A DNA stretch of 64,000 nt from MWEH01 sp035409945 (GTDB taxonomy: Bacteria; Bacillota; Clostridia; Christensenellales; DTU072), in contig DAONQC010000001.1 in the NCBI GenBank assembly GCA_035409945.1, positions 124,001-188,000 of the forward strand, read 5' to 3'. Made by a program: the position numbers and the translations under genes. This document shows, in pieces, positions 1 through 9,188 of the stretch. Below the pieces are notes generated by a model, which made no database searches, was not told the DNA's origin, and worked only from the letters and a program-made list of their open reading frames with translations. Within the stretch, counting starts at the first letter, position 1; the number at the start of each line of letters is the position of its first letter.

Positions 1-1629
1 TCCATACTCTGAAGGAATCACAAAATCAACAATATAGTCTCTATATTCCCACACAGCCCTAAGAATCCGTTCATCTGCAATATGAGAAACTCTAAATGGG
101 AATGTTATATCCTTCCTATTAACTTGCCACTTCACATTAATATATTTAACATCGAAACCATCATACTCTTGTTCGCCAATAGTCAAATTTTGATATAAGT
201 TAATCATGTCCGTCTGTATAAGCTCAGTCCCAAATTCATATTCACGAGTTATAGTGAGGGCATCACTATAATCGCTATCATGCCTAAACATCTCAAATTT
301 AAACTGCACTGGATATTTATTAGCATCATATATCGCATAAACATTCGTATTACCTTTGATGTAAAAGTCTGATATGTCAACTTTCTGCTTATTGCCACTT
401 TCAAGTATAGACCAAAAACCAGTGTGTCCATCTTTGTTTGGTGGTTCTGGTGGATTTTGCAATATACTATTATAGTCAACTCCTGTTCTTCTTAAATCTA
501 AGATTTCATTTTCATCTTCGTCTAAAAATCTTACTTGATATTTTAACTTAGTATATCTAGCTACTATGTTGTAATCTCTGAAAACACCTGTTTTAAAATC
601 GTGAATAACCGTGTTGTTGTTATCATAATCTACCCATTCAACACTATGCCCATCAACCTGCACTGCTGATAAAGGAGAAAAGTGCGTATCGAATGATTCG
701 CCATATCTTACGTTTTCTATTATAGGCGTAAAAGTAGATCCGTCTAGCGGAGATATAGCACTGTATTTAACTGTAAAAGTTTTTGTCCTATATTCTAAAA
801 GAATTCGAAAATTTGCTATTACTTCAACCGTAGTGTCTTGATCATCAACATATGTGTATTCTTGATAGGACTCAGGTACATTGTCTACAATTTTTTGTAC
901 ACTGTATTTTACAAAATCACTACTAGGAAACCTATCAGGGATTCTCAGTGTGATTATAGAACCGTGTTTGAATGTTTGTTTATTAACCCCAGGAATATCT
1001 TGTATTGCACCATCTATACTAATCTTATATTCAACTGACCAATTATCAGGCGATTCCCATTTAGCATACAGGGTAATATCTTTGGTAACTATTTTGCCAG
1101 TAACATATTTTGTCTCAATTCTATCAATATCTTCAAACCAGCCTGCAAATATATACCCTTCTCTTTTGGGTACAACTATGGCATCCATTTCGCTCAATGA
1201 CTTAGTTATTACTTTACTATTCACATCGGATCCGAAATATCCTTCACTAGCATTAAATGTAACATTAAATTCTGATATGATTGGTTTCGGTTTAACAGTG
1301 ACTGTTACAAAGGTTCTTTCCCCCTTGTATAAAATTTCAAGCGTTTTCGTGCCAACAGTATTTAATTTATCACGTTCTGCATCATCTTTGAGTATTTCAG
1401 GCGTCAATCTAATTTGTTCTAACAAATTATCTCCTGAAAAAACGTTGAGAGTATAATCTCTCCATTCGACCGCATCTGTATCACTTTTAAAAAAAATAAT
1501 ATCCTCAGAGGAAGTAACCGTAATATTATTACCTGATTGCACTACTTCATCTGGTTTGCATCCAATTAATGTAAACACTAAAATAGCAATCGCTATGGTT
1601 ATTAGAAAAATTATTAGTTTTTTGATCAT
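1..1629 (-). CDS. Surface lipoprotein with InlB-type (Listeria-Bacteroides) repeats, partial
   Basis: This open frame starts at 1629 and runs off the left edge after 543 codons without a stop, so the C-terminus is missing. The N-terminus is a lipoprotein signal: a MIKK start, a hydrophobic stretch, and a lipobox LIGC with the lipidated cysteine at residue 24. It should therefore be anchored outside the membrane. Residues about 119-189 form a typical InlB B-repeat (Flg_new family), starting FNVTFNASEG, with a central GYIFAGWF and ending LYAKWE. Residues about 362-438 are a second, more divergent copy ending NVYAIYD, and about 283-365 resembles a related beta-grasp or MucBP-like unit. Such repeats are common in surface proteins of gut Firmicutes, but the biological role is unknown. 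The Shine-Dalgarno is weak. An in-frame TAA lies a short way upstream, which supports the chosen start. Confidence 0.85.
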   Translation of the reverse strand, partial: MIKKLIIFLITIAIAILVFTLIGCKPDEVVQSGNNITVTSSEDIIFFKSDTDAVEWRDYTLNVFSGDNLLEQIRLTPEILKDDAERDKLNTVGTKTLEILYKGERTFVTVTVKPKPIISEFNVTFNASEGYFGSDVNSKVITKSLSEMDAIVVPKREGYIFAGWFEDIDRIETKYVTGKIVTKDITLYAKWESPDNWSVEYKISIDGAIQDIPGVNKQTFKHGSIITLRIPDRFPSSDFVKYSVQKIVDNVPESYQEYTYVDDQDTTVEVIANFRILLEYRTKTFTVKYSAISPLDGSTFTPIIENVRYGESFDTHFSPLSAVQVDGHSVEWVDYDNNNTVIHDFKTGVFRDYNIVARYTKLKYQVRFLDEDENEILDLRRTGVDYNSILQNPPEPPNKDGHTGFWSILESGNKQKVDISDFYIKGNTNVYAIYDANKYPVQFKFEMFRHDSDYSDALTITREYEFGTELIQTDMINLYQNLTIGEQEYDGFDVKYINVKWQVNRKDITFPFRVSHIADERILRAVWEYRDYIVDFVIPSEYG

Positions 1630-1637
1630 AATAGTTT

Positions 1638-1677
1638 TAAGATTACATACATCATTATAAGATTACATACATAATTA
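1638..1677. repeat. Two tandem 20-bp direct repeats
   Basis: The 20-mer beginning TAAGATTACATACAT occurs twice in a row (1638-1657 and 1658-1677) with two differences near the end of the unit. It sits immediately upstream of the lipoprotein start at 1629, so it may be a paired regulator site or simply replication slippage in the 5' region. Nothing else is recognisable between it and the pnp terminator. Confidence 0.8.
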
Positions 1678-1825
1678 TTTACATATTAATATTTAACATT
1701 AAAATTAATTAATAGTCAATGTATAGATTAATCTCGTGAGCGCGCGTCACTAAATTTTCAGGTACTTTTCAATTTAAGAAAATACTGTTAGAATTCTCTA
1801 ATTAGGCAAAGACTAGAGTCAGAGG

Positions 1826-1856
1826 TTATTAAAAACGGCTATTTCCCAATAGCCGT
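1826..1856 (-). terminator. Intrinsic terminator after pnp
   Basis: A 9-bp perfect stem (ACGGCTATT with AATAGCCGT) closes a 4-nt loop at 1835-1856. Read on the minus strand, it is followed by a run of five T then AATAA. It lies just past the pnp stop codon and ends the rpsO-pnp transcript. Confidence 0.85.
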
Positions 1857-1879
1857 ATCCCATTTTGAATGATATATAA

Positions 1880-3973
1880 CTATTTGACAATGTCAATTAG
1901 TTTTAAGTTTAACCAGCCCTTCCTTTCATCTATTTTTATAAGTTTTACTTTGACAATATCCCCTTCTTTTAAAACATCACTAACTTTTTCCACTCTTTTA
2001 TCCGATAATTTACTAATGTGAATCATGCCGTCTCTGCCTGGGAACAAATTAACCCAAGCACCTAAATCATCAGTTATTTTGACTACTGGGCCTTCGTAAA
2101 TGTCTCCTACTTCTGGATCTTTAGATATGCGTAATATAATGTTTTTAGCTTCGTTAGCCATCTTTGTGTCTGATGAGGCTATAAACACTTGTCCTTCATC
2201 GCTTATGTCAATCTTAACACCTGTATCCTCAATTATTTTATTTATAACTTTACCGCCAGATCCAATAACATCTTTAATCTTGTCTGGATTAATGTCAAAT
2301 TTAATAATTTTAGGAGCATATTTATTTAGCTCTTTTCTAGGTTGTTTGATGGTCTCTAGCATAATCGACAAAATGTGTAGCCTTCCAACTCTAGCTTGCT
2401 CTAATGCTTTAGTTAGTATCTCTTCATTAATTCCAGAGATCTTTATGTCCATTTGAATTGCAGTAATACCATGCTCTGTACCCGCTACTTTGAAGTCCAT
2501 ATCTCCAAAAAAGTCTTCAATTCCTTGAATGTCAGATAGAATGTGAATTTTATTTCTCATATCGTCTTTAATAAGACCCATAGCTATTCCAGCAACAGGG
2601 GATTTTATTGGAACTCCAGCATCCATTAATGACAAAGTGCTTCCACACACGCTTGCTTGTGAAGTTGAACCGTTACTTGATAGGATTTCAGATACTGTAC
2701 GTATCGCGTACGGAAAAACATCTTCAGAAGGCAATACTGGTTCTAGCGCTCTTTCTGCTAACGCACCGTGGCCTATTTCTCTGCGTCCTGGGCTACGCAT
2801 CGGTTTTGCCTCACCAGTACTATATGGTGGGAAATTGTAGTGATGCATGTATCTCTTAAATACATCGTCATCTAAACCTTCAAGTTTTTGGGCATCACTA
2901 ATTGTACCTAACGTAGTAATTGTCAATGCTTGAGTTTGTCCTCTAGTAAACACGGCACTTCCATGAGCTCTAGGCAGCAAGTCAACTTCACACCAAATAG
3001 GTCTAATCTCTGTGAGCTTTCTGCCATCGGGTCTTACATTTTTTGTGGAAATCATATCACGTACAGCTTCTTTTTTCATGCTATACAAAACATCCAATAT
3101 TTCACTTTTTGAATTTGGATGCTTTTCATCAAAATAGGAGATAATATCAACGGTTACTTCGCTTTCTCTCTTTTCTCTTTCAGTTCTATCGAATGTATCA
3201 AAGACAAAATCAATTTTATCTTTTGCATATTCTTTTACTTCTTTTTCCAATTCCTCGCTGGGTACTTTAGCAGTATATGCCCTTTTGGGTTTTCCTACTT
3301 CTTTTACAATACTTTCAATCCATTCTACAATTTTTTTAATTTCCCTATGTCCGAACATGATTGCATCTAACATTTCCTTCTCGGTAACTTCATTAGCACC
3401 AGCTTCAACCATCATAATAGCGTCTTTAGTTCCGCTAAGTGTTAAATGTAATAACGATTTTTCTCGTTGTTCGATATTCGGGTTGATAATATATTCGCCA
3501 TCTACATATCCTACAACAACAGAACCTGTGGGGCCATTGAATGGGATATCTGATACCGATAACGCAACTGAACTCCCAATCATAGCCAATGCTTCTGGCG
3601 GGATATTGGGGTCAACCGATAAAGCTGTTGCTACTACAGCGACATCATTATAAAATCCCTTAGGAAATAGTGGACGTATAGGCCTATCAATTAGCCGCGA
3701 TGTTAAAATTGCTTTATCGCTTGGTCTTCCTTCTCTCCTTTTAAATCCACCTGGGATTTTACCAACTGAATACATTTTTTCCTCAAAATCAACTCCTAAT
3801 GGAAAGTAATCTAATCCATCTCTAACTGAATCGGACATTGTTACATTTACCATTACAATAGTTTCTCCACATTTTATGAAGCATTCACCATTGCTATGAG
3901 AGCAATATCCGCCTATTTCTGCGCTAACCTCTTGCCCTCCAATTATTGTCTTAAAAATTTTACTTTCTTTCAT
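1880..3973 (-). CDS. pnp: Polyribonucleotide nucleotidyltransferase (PNPase)
   Basis: PNPase is a phosphorolytic 3'-5' exoribonuclease that degrades mRNA to nucleoside diphosphates and can also add tails; it works as a cytoplasmic trimer. The 697-residue product has the full family architecture: two RNase PH domains joined by a helical linker, a KH domain near residue 560 with the loop GSGG, and a C-terminal S1 domain from about residue 625. The second PH domain keeps the conserved catalytic stretch EDFFGDMDFKVAGT. The start at 3973 has a strong GGAGG ribosome site. It lies downstream of rpsO with a hairpin terminator between them, the usual rpsO-pnp arrangement, which suggests partial readthrough from the rpsO promoter. 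Confidence 0.98.
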   Translation of the reverse strand: MKESKIFKTIIGGQEVSAEIGGYCSHSNGECFIKCGETIVMVNVTMSDSVRDGLDYFPLGVDFEEKMYSVGKIPGGFKRREGRPSDKAILTSRLIDRPIRPLFPKGFYNDVAVVATALSVDPNIPPEALAMIGSSVALSVSDIPFNGPTGSVVVGYVDGEYIINPNIEQREKSLLHLTLSGTKDAIMMVEAGANEVTEKEMLDAIMFGHREIKKIVEWIESIVKEVGKPKRAYTAKVPSEELEKEVKEYAKDKIDFVFDTFDRTEREKRESEVTVDIISYFDEKHPNSKSEILDVLYSMKKEAVRDMISTKNVRPDGRKLTEIRPIWCEVDLLPRAHGSAVFTRGQTQALTITTLGTISDAQKLEGLDDDVFKRYMHHYNFPPYSTGEAKPMRSPGRREIGHGALAERALEPVLPSEDVFPYAIRTVSEILSSNGSTSQASVCGSTLSLMDAGVPIKSPVAGIAMGLIKDDMRNKIHILSDIQGIEDFFGDMDFKVAGTEHGITAIQMDIKISGINEEILTKALEQARVGRLHILSIMLETIKQPRKELNKYAPKIIKFDINPDKIKDVIGSGGKVINKIIEDTGVKIDISDEGQVFIASSDTKMANEAKNIILRISKDPEVGDIYEGPVVKITDDLGAWVNLFPGRDGMIHISKLSDKRVEKVSDVLKEGDIVKVKLIKIDERKGWLNLKLIDIVK

Positions 3974-3999
3974 CTAAATTATTTCCTCCATTTTGCATA

Positions 4000-4026
4000 G
4001 AAAAAGAGGGCTAATAACCACCCTCT
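4000..4026 (-). terminator. rpsO-pnp intergenic terminator/attenuator
   Basis: On the minus strand a 6-bp stem (AGAGGG paired with CCCTCT, 4005-4026) is followed by a T-run. It lies between the rpsO stop and the pnp ribosome site. It probably reduces but does not abolish transcription into pnp, since no separate pnp promoter is obvious in the remaining short gap. Confidence 0.7.
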
Positions 4027-4039
4027 CATCTATGTTCTC

Positions 4040-4303
4040 TTATTTTCTTAAACCTAGTGCACTAATTATCTCTCTATATCTTTCGACATCTTTTTTCTTG
4101 AGATAATCCAGTAAACTTCTTCTTTGACCTACCATCTTTAATAAGCCTCTACGGCTATGATGGTCTTTTTTATGTACATTTAAATGTGCAGTTAATTCTA
4201 CAATTCTTTCTGTTAATAAAGCGATTTGAACTTCTGGGGAACCAGTATCGCCTTCTTTCTTTCCAAATGTTTTGATAATTTCTTGTTTTCTTTCTTTCGT
4301 CAT
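4040..4303 (-). CDS. rpsO: 30S ribosomal protein S15
   Basis: S15 is a primary binder of the 16S rRNA central domain and forms intersubunit bridge contacts. The 87-residue product is close to the usual 89 and carries the family core GDTGSPEVQIALLTERI near residue 17 and the HHSRRGLLKMVGQRRSLLDYL segment in two parts near residues 46-66. An AAGGAG site precedes the ATG at 4303. It is the first gene of the rpsO-pnp pair. S15 often represses its own mRNA, but I could not draw a convincing leader structure here. Confidence 0.98.
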   Translation of the reverse strand: MTKERKQEIIKTFGKKEGDTGSPEVQIALLTERIVELTAHLNVHKKDHHSRRGLLKMVGQRRSLLDYLKKKDVERYREIISALGLRK

Positions 4304-4387
4304 TTTTTAACTCCTTTTCATATGAGATGATTCACCGTACTCCTAGCATAAACATATAGAATAAGCCAAGATATAGGCACATTTTGT

Positions 4388-4417
4388 ATGTTAGCATAAA
4401 AGTAGTAATATTTGCAA
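4388..4417 (-). promoter_or_regulatory. Candidate rpsO promoter
   Basis: On the minus strand TTGCAA (4412-4417) and TAACAT (4388-4393) are separated by 18 bp, upstream of rpsO with a leader of roughly 80 nt. Both hexamers are imperfect, so this is a candidate only. Confidence 0.35.
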
Positions 4418-4460
4418 AGGTTTTGTTCGGTTTTCCACCAAATAAACGAATAAAAAATGT

Positions 4461-5876
4461 TTAGTGTTTAGCTAAATTTATTATGTCGGTCATATAAAGT
4501 TCTATGTTTTTTTTGTTTCTTACTCTTTCTATTCTGTTTTCTTTATTGAATACAAATTTTGTCATAGCTCCTGCGCCAAGGCCTAACACAGTATTGGTTT
4601 CTTCCATATAATTGATATTATATCTGCACTGTTTACCAGGTTTACAGTATCCTACATTTTCTAAATTATCAAAAGTGTTTTTTTGTCTATATAAGTAGTA
4701 TGGAATATATCCATTTTCAACCAGGGTAGACTGTGAATAATCCACCATTTTTGTTACAACTCCAGACACATCTTTCTTATTTGCTTCTTCCATAAAAATT
4801 GAACCTCTTTTTATAGATAGTGAATGAACTGTTATGTTATCAGGCGAAAGTGCAATCGTTTTATTCAAACTAGAGATAAAATCCTTTTCATGTTCATCAG
4901 GTAGCCCTGCTATTAAATCCATATTAATGCAAAAACTGAATAATCTTGATAACTCATAAGCTTCGTATATAGAATCAACATTATGATTACGTCCAATTTT
5001 AATAAGCGTGTCTTCATTAAACGTTTGCGGATTGATCGATATGCGAGAAACTTTATTGTTAGCCATAATATTTAAGTTTTTTAAACTTATACTGTCTGGT
5101 CTACCAGCTTCAACAGTAAACTCGATATTATTTGCAAACTCTGATAAATGTTTTAACAACTTGTCTAACAGACAATCTGGAATACAGGTAGGAGTACCAC
5201 CTCCTACATATATGCTTCCAATTTCATAGTTTTCTAGTATATTCCTCTTTAATTCGATTTCCATCAAAATACAATTGATGTAGTCTTCTAGGATGTCATT
5301 TGATTTGGCTAAAACTGCTGTAGGAAATGAACAATATTTGCATTTGGTTTTACATATTGGTATATTAATAAATAGATCAATTTTAGTATCGCTCGGACAA
5401 TAAAACCCAATTTGGTTCGTGTGAACGTCGTTAATTAATTTTGCTTTAGATTCTGTCACGAAAAAATTAATCTTAAAATAATTTTCAACATCTTCTTTTC
5501 GGATTTCGCCTCTATAAATAATACTTGTTGGTCGTACTCCTGTTAGACTTCCATAAGCTAGTTTTACGCCTAATTTACTCACAAAATGTTTGTACAGATA
5601 ATTTTTAATAATTCGTTTAGTTTGGCTCTTTACAGTTAAGGAGTCTGTGTCTTCAATTTTTAATGGAACTTCTAGTTTATAAGTTAAGTTATCTATTATG
5701 AGCTCAAAAATGTGATTATTAACTGGTTCATTGTAATAAAACTTTAGTATAATTTCAGCACCATCATCCGAGATTTGTATATGAGGCTGGAATGCTCGGA
5801 TAATTTCTGGGACGTCATTCAGGAAATCTGGTAACAAGTTAATAATTTTATAAACATTAGAATTTACATTTGTCAT
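4461..5876 (-). CDS. hemZ: HemZ-type radical SAM coproporphyrinogen III dehydrogenase-like protein
   Basis: This 471-residue radical SAM protein of the HemN/HemZ/HemW superfamily resembles B. subtilis HemZ, which is annotated as an oxygen-independent coproporphyrinogen III oxidase. The 4Fe-4S motif CKTKCKYC (CxxxCxxC) lies near residue 175, after a ~165-residue N-terminal extension that is characteristic of HemZ and absent from HemW. The SAM-binding glycine motif YVGGGTPT follows about 50 residues later, and LGLGAGAMTK lies near the C-terminus. No other haem synthesis gene is in the window, so its actual substrate is uncertain. It is the last gene of the run thyA-folA-icd-MBL-hemZ. An MBL hydrolase next to hemZ is a recurrent Clostridia pairing. 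The ribosome site is weak. Confidence 0.85.
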   Translation of the reverse strand: MTNVNSNVYKIINLLPDFLNDVPEIIRAFQPHIQISDDGAEIILKFYYNEPVNNHIFELIIDNLTYKLEVPLKIEDTDSLTVKSQTKRIIKNYLYKHFVSKLGVKLAYGSLTGVRPTSIIYRGEIRKEDVENYFKINFFVTESKAKLINDVHTNQIGFYCPSDTKIDLFINIPICKTKCKYCSFPTAVLAKSNDILEDYINCILMEIELKRNILENYEIGSIYVGGGTPTCIPDCLLDKLLKHLSEFANNIEFTVEAGRPDSISLKNLNIMANNKVSRISINPQTFNEDTLIKIGRNHNVDSIYEAYELSRLFSFCINMDLIAGLPDEHEKDFISSLNKTIALSPDNITVHSLSIKRGSIFMEEANKKDVSGVVTKMVDYSQSTLVENGYIPYYLYRQKNTFDNLENVGYCKPGKQCRYNINYMEETNTVLGLGAGAMTKFVFNKENRIERVRNKKNIELYMTDIINLAKH

Positions 5877-5935
5877 ATGCTTAAATTTATGTAGCTATAG
5901 CTACGAAATAAATAATAGAATGTAAGCTTTATCAA

Positions 5936-6565
5936 TTAAAAATACATTAATATAGGGTTATGTGTCCTTTCATAATTTAAGGAGCTAAAATCTTCATGTC
6001 CAGGAAATACATTATAATCTTGTTCTGAAAATGTAAATAGCTTCTTTAAAGAACATTTCATTTGATTAAAGTCACCATCAGGAAAATCAGTTCTACCAAA
6101 ACTATTGAAAAACAATGTATCTCCAGAAAAAACATTATTACCTACTACGAAACAGCAACTACCCTTTGTGTGCCCAGGTGTATGTAATACATCAATTGGG
6201 ATTCCTTCAAAAACATAGTTTTTTTCGCTAAGTTCTTCATCTATGGTTATCGGTGGTAAGTTCAATGATTTTAACATTAGAATAGTCCTATCACTATTCA
6301 AATTAAATAACTCTTGCTTGTGAGCGAAAACCCTAATCCCCAGCCTCTGCCATTTAGGAACATCAATTACATGGTCAAAATGGCCGTGAGTCAACATAAC
6401 TGCTTTTAATTCTATATTGTTCTCAATTATGTATTGCCGTGCAGATGCAAAACAACCGGTAGGATCTATAATTACACCCTCTTTTTTATCTATACTTCTG
6501 TCGTTAAAAATAAGGTATGTATTATTAGAAAGTATACCAGATACAAACGTTTTAATTTTAATCAA
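5936..6565 (-). CDS. MBL-fold metallo-hydrolase (glyoxalase II-like)
   Basis: The 209-residue product is a metallo-beta-lactamase fold hydrolase of the short YqgX/GloB-like type. The metal-binding motif THGHFDH lies near residue 59-65, further histidines appear in LHTPGHTKGS (near 131) and in FPGHED (near 188), and the bridging aspartate lies in FSGDTLFF (near 148). Translation starts at a TTG codon at 6565, preceded by GGAG at a 7-nt distance. No ATG in the first part of the frame would keep the conserved N-terminus. The physiological substrate is not predictable; thiolester hydrolysis is known in the family. It lies 22 bp after icd and upstream of hemZ. Confidence 0.9.
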   Translation of the reverse strand: MIKIKTFVSGILSNNTYLIFNDRSIDKKEGVIIDPTGCFASARQYIIENNIELKAVMLTHGHFDHVIDVPKWQRLGIRVFAHKQELFNLNSDRTILMLKSLNLPPITIDEELSEKNYVFEGIPIDVLHTPGHTKGSCCFVVGNNVFSGDTLFFNSFGRTDFPDGDFNQMKCSLKKLFTFSEQDYNVFPGHEDFSSLNYERTHNPILMYF

Positions 6566-6587
6566 TATGTTTCTCCATAATAATATG

Positions 6588-7802
6588 TTAGATTGATAGC
6601 TTCAACTCTAATGATGCAGCAACTTTTTCTAAGAAACTCATCGTATCTAGTGGTTTAGGATTAATTCCTTCCTTAAAAAACAACCCTACCAAATCTTTAG
6701 TCATATAGCCACTTTCAATCGTTTCTTTTGTTACTTCTTCTAGTAAATTGGCAAATTTAATTAATTTATCTAAGTTATCTAGCTCGCCTCTTTTACGTAA
6801 AGCGCCAGTCCAAGCAAAAATAGTAGCCACTGAATTTGTGGATGTTGTTTCGCCCTTCAAGTGTTTATAGTAATGTCTTGTTACAGTGCCATGGGCCGCT
6901 TCATACTCATAGTGTCCCTCGGGAGAAACTAACACCGATGTCATCATAGCTAGTGACCCAAATGCCGTAGCAATCATATCACTCATAACATCGCCATCGT
7001 AATTTTTACATGCCCATATAAAGCCTCCAGAACTACGCATGACTCTAGCAACCGCATCATCTATCAATGTATAAAAATATTGAATATTTTTTTCTTTGAA
7101 CTTTTCTCTATATTCTGTTTCAAAAATTTCTGAAAATATATCTTTAAATCTATGGTCGTAAATTTTACTAATTGTGTCTTTTGCACTAAACCAAATATCT
7201 AAACACTTATCTAACGCAAAATTAAAACAACTCCTCGCAAAACTTTCTATACTCTTATCTGTATTATGAATACCTTGTACAATACCTGCACCATCAAAGT
7301 TTTTAATCTCTAAAGAATTCCCCTCAGGTCCGACCATTTTTACGCTTCCGCCATTATCACCAACCATGAACTCAACACCAGCATATATATCTCCGTAGGC
7401 ATGCCTGGCAATGATTATGGGGTTAGTCCAAGTGGGTACAATTGGCTTTATCCCATCAACAATTATTGGTTCTCTAAAAACCGTACCATCAAGTATTGAC
7501 CGAATGGTTCCATTCGGCGATTTCCACATTTTGCTTAATGAATATTCTTTTACTCTATCGGCATTAGGAGTAATTGTTGCGCATTTAACCCCAACCCCAT
7601 ACTTTTTAATTGCACTTGCGGCATCAATAGTAACTTGGTCTTTAGTTGCTTCCCTATACTCTAAACCTAAATCGAAATATTCAGTTTTTAAATTAATATA
7701 TGGGCAAAGTAGTATATCTTTAATTGCCTTCCATATAATCCTAGTCATTTCATCACCATTGATTTCAACAATTGGTGTCTTCATGGTAATCTTGCTTGTC
7801 AT
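6588..7802 (-). CDS. icd: NADP-dependent isocitrate dehydrogenase, IDH1/IDH2-like type
   Basis: This enzyme oxidatively decarboxylates isocitrate to 2-oxoglutarate, here most likely supplying glutamate synthesis. The 404-residue protein belongs to the homodimeric subfamily that includes eukaryotic cytosolic IDH, not the E. coli Icd type. Diagnostic segments are EINGDEMTRIIW near residue 13, WKSPNGTIRSILDGTVFREPI (in two parts) around residue 92-112, and YEYEAAHGTVTRHY near 300. No citrate synthase or aconitase is present in the window. It follows folA by 2 bp. The best purine-rich site (AAGGAG) is about 14 nt from the ATG, longer than optimal, so translational coupling with folA is likely. 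Confidence 0.95.
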   Translation of the reverse strand: MTSKITMKTPIVEINGDEMTRIIWKAIKDILLCPYINLKTEYFDLGLEYREATKDQVTIDAASAIKKYGVGVKCATITPNADRVKEYSLSKMWKSPNGTIRSILDGTVFREPIIVDGIKPIVPTWTNPIIIARHAYGDIYAGVEFMVGDNGGSVKMVGPEGNSLEIKNFDGAGIVQGIHNTDKSIESFARSCFNFALDKCLDIWFSAKDTISKIYDHRFKDIFSEIFETEYREKFKEKNIQYFYTLIDDAVARVMRSSGGFIWACKNYDGDVMSDMIATAFGSLAMMTSVLVSPEGHYEYEAAHGTVTRHYYKHLKGETTSTNSVATIFAWTGALRKRGELDNLDKLIKFANLLEEVTKETIESGYMTKDLVGLFFKEGINPKPLDTMSFLEKVAASLELKLSI

Positions 7803-7804
7803 AA

Positions 7805-8311
7805 TTAATACTCAATCTCCTTTATTTTAGTGTTTATATATTTAGTAAATACGAAATTATACCCGTTATCTACTTGATTATCACTTGCTTCTTTATGAAT
7901 CCAATTTAGTTTTTCATCAAGATTTGGAAAAAAAACAGTGGCATCATCACAGGTGGCATCTACCTTCGTAACATAAGCACTCTCACAATAATCAAGCATT
8001 GTACGGTAAAACATTGCTCCGCCTATGATAAAAATGTCATCTGTATTATATTTTTTTAATTCATAAAATAATTCCTTTAATGTAGGAACTATAATACAGT
8101 CGTCCCTAGTAAAAACATCTGTAAGTACAATGTTTATCCTATTCGGCAATGGTTTCGACTTAGGTAGTGATAACAAAGTATTGCCCCCCATTACTACTAT
8201 TTTATTTCTTGTTATATTTTTAAAATATCTCAAATCTGCAGGAATATGAAATAAAAGTCCATTATTTTTTCCAATACCCCAGTTTTTATCTACACAAACT
8301 ATTATATGCAT
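7805..8311 (-). CDS. folA: Dihydrofolate reductase
   Basis: DHFR reduces dihydrofolate to tetrahydrofolate with NADPH and recycles the dihydrofolate made by the adjacent thymidylate synthase. The 168-residue length is typical. It keeps the N-terminal signature with NWGIGKNNGLLFHIPADLRYF (split here as NWGIGKNNG and LLFHIPADLRYF) near residues 10-30, VVMGGNTLLSLP near 40, and the FIIGGAMFY motif near 94. Its ATG overlaps the thyA stop codon by one base (TAATG), a sign of coupled translation. The thyA-folA pair is the classical folate cycle arrangement. Confidence 0.95.
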   Translation of the reverse strand: MHIIVCVDKNWGIGKNNGLLFHIPADLRYFKNITRNKIVVMGGNTLLSLPKSKPLPNRINIVLTDVFTRDDCIIVPTLKELFYELKKYNTDDIFIIGGAMFYRTMLDYCESAYVTKVDATCDDATVFFPNLDEKLNWIHKEASDNQVDNGYNFVFTKYINTKIKEIEY

Positions 8312-9141
8312 TATACAGCCACCTCGATTTTTTCTTTTAACTCGTTGTACTTATATCCTTCTAACCTAAAATCTTCTACTTTGAAACTATAAAAATCATC
8401 AATATTTTTATTCATAATAAACTTCGGTGCATCATATTGTTGGTTTTCAATTATTTTCTTAACAATAGGTATATGTCTATCATAAATATGAGCATCGGCA
8501 ATTACATGAACTAACTCTCCAACCATTAATCCACTAACTTGAGCAAACATGTGAAGTAAGCACGCATATTGAACCACATTCCAATTATTTGCAGTTAGCA
8601 TATCTTGACTTCGTTGATTTAAAATTGCATTTAATACATTCCCAGAAACATTAAATGTCATAGAATATGCACACGGATAAAGGTTCATTTCATGGAGATC
8701 ATTGTGAACGTATATGTTAGTCATTATTCTACGAGATTGCGGATTGTTTTTTAAGTCATATAGAACTCTATCAACCTGATCAAAACAACCTTCCTTATAC
8801 CTATGCTTTACTCCAAGTTGGTATCCATATGCTTTACCAATCGTTCCTTTGTCGTCAGCCCAAGAATCCCATATTTTTGATTTTAAATCAGCTACATTAT
8901 TAGATTTTTTCTGCCATATCCAAAAAACTTCATCTAGTGCAGACTTGAACGCTGTCCTTCTGATAGTGAGAATTGGAAATTCTTTTTGAAGATCATACCT
9001 ATTTACTATACAGAACTTTTTAACAGTGTGTGCTGGTGTTTCGTCAGACCATTTGGGTCTAACATTAAGTGAGGCATCACTATAGCCATTAGCTAAAATA
9101 TCTTTAATATTGTTTATAAAAACTGTATCTGCATAACTCAT
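8311..9141 (-). CDS. thyA: Thymidylate synthase, B. subtilis ThyA / phage phi3T type
   Basis: ThyA methylates dUMP to dTMP using methylene-tetrahydrofolate, giving dihydrofolate. The 276-residue product matches the ThyA subgroup found in B. subtilis and its phage phi3T more than the E. coli type. Shared hallmarks are an extended N-terminus, IWIWQ-like FWIWQKKSN near residue 75, GTIGKAYGYQLG near 99, and a C-terminus ending EVAV. The catalytic cysteine lies in NLYPCAYS near residue 157; the residue after it is Ala where E. coli has His, consistent with this subgroup. The dUMP-binding QRSQDM and NWNVVQY motifs are intact. It is the first gene of the run, preceded by AAAGGA. Confidence 0.95.
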   Translation of the reverse strand: MSYADTVFINNIKDILANGYSDASLNVRPKWSDETPAHTVKKFCIVNRYDLQKEFPILTIRRTAFKSALDEVFWIWQKKSNNVADLKSKIWDSWADDKGTIGKAYGYQLGVKHRYKEGCFDQVDRVLYDLKNNPQSRRIMTNIYVHNDLHEMNLYPCAYSMTFNVSGNVLNAILNQRSQDMLTANNWNVVQYACLLHMFAQVSGLMVGELVHVIADAHIYDRHIPIVKKIIENQQYDAPKFIMNKNIDDFYSFKVEDFRLEGYKYNELKEKIEVAV

Positions 9142-9188
9142 AAAATTTTATTCCTTTAAATTAACTATCTTTAATACTAAATGAACGG

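Noticed and set aside
881..1456. Plus-strand open frame of 191 codons
   Set aside because: It is the reverse of the lipoprotein gene on the minus strand, which has a lipoprotein signal and InlB repeats. The plus frame has no ribosome site or recognisable motifs.
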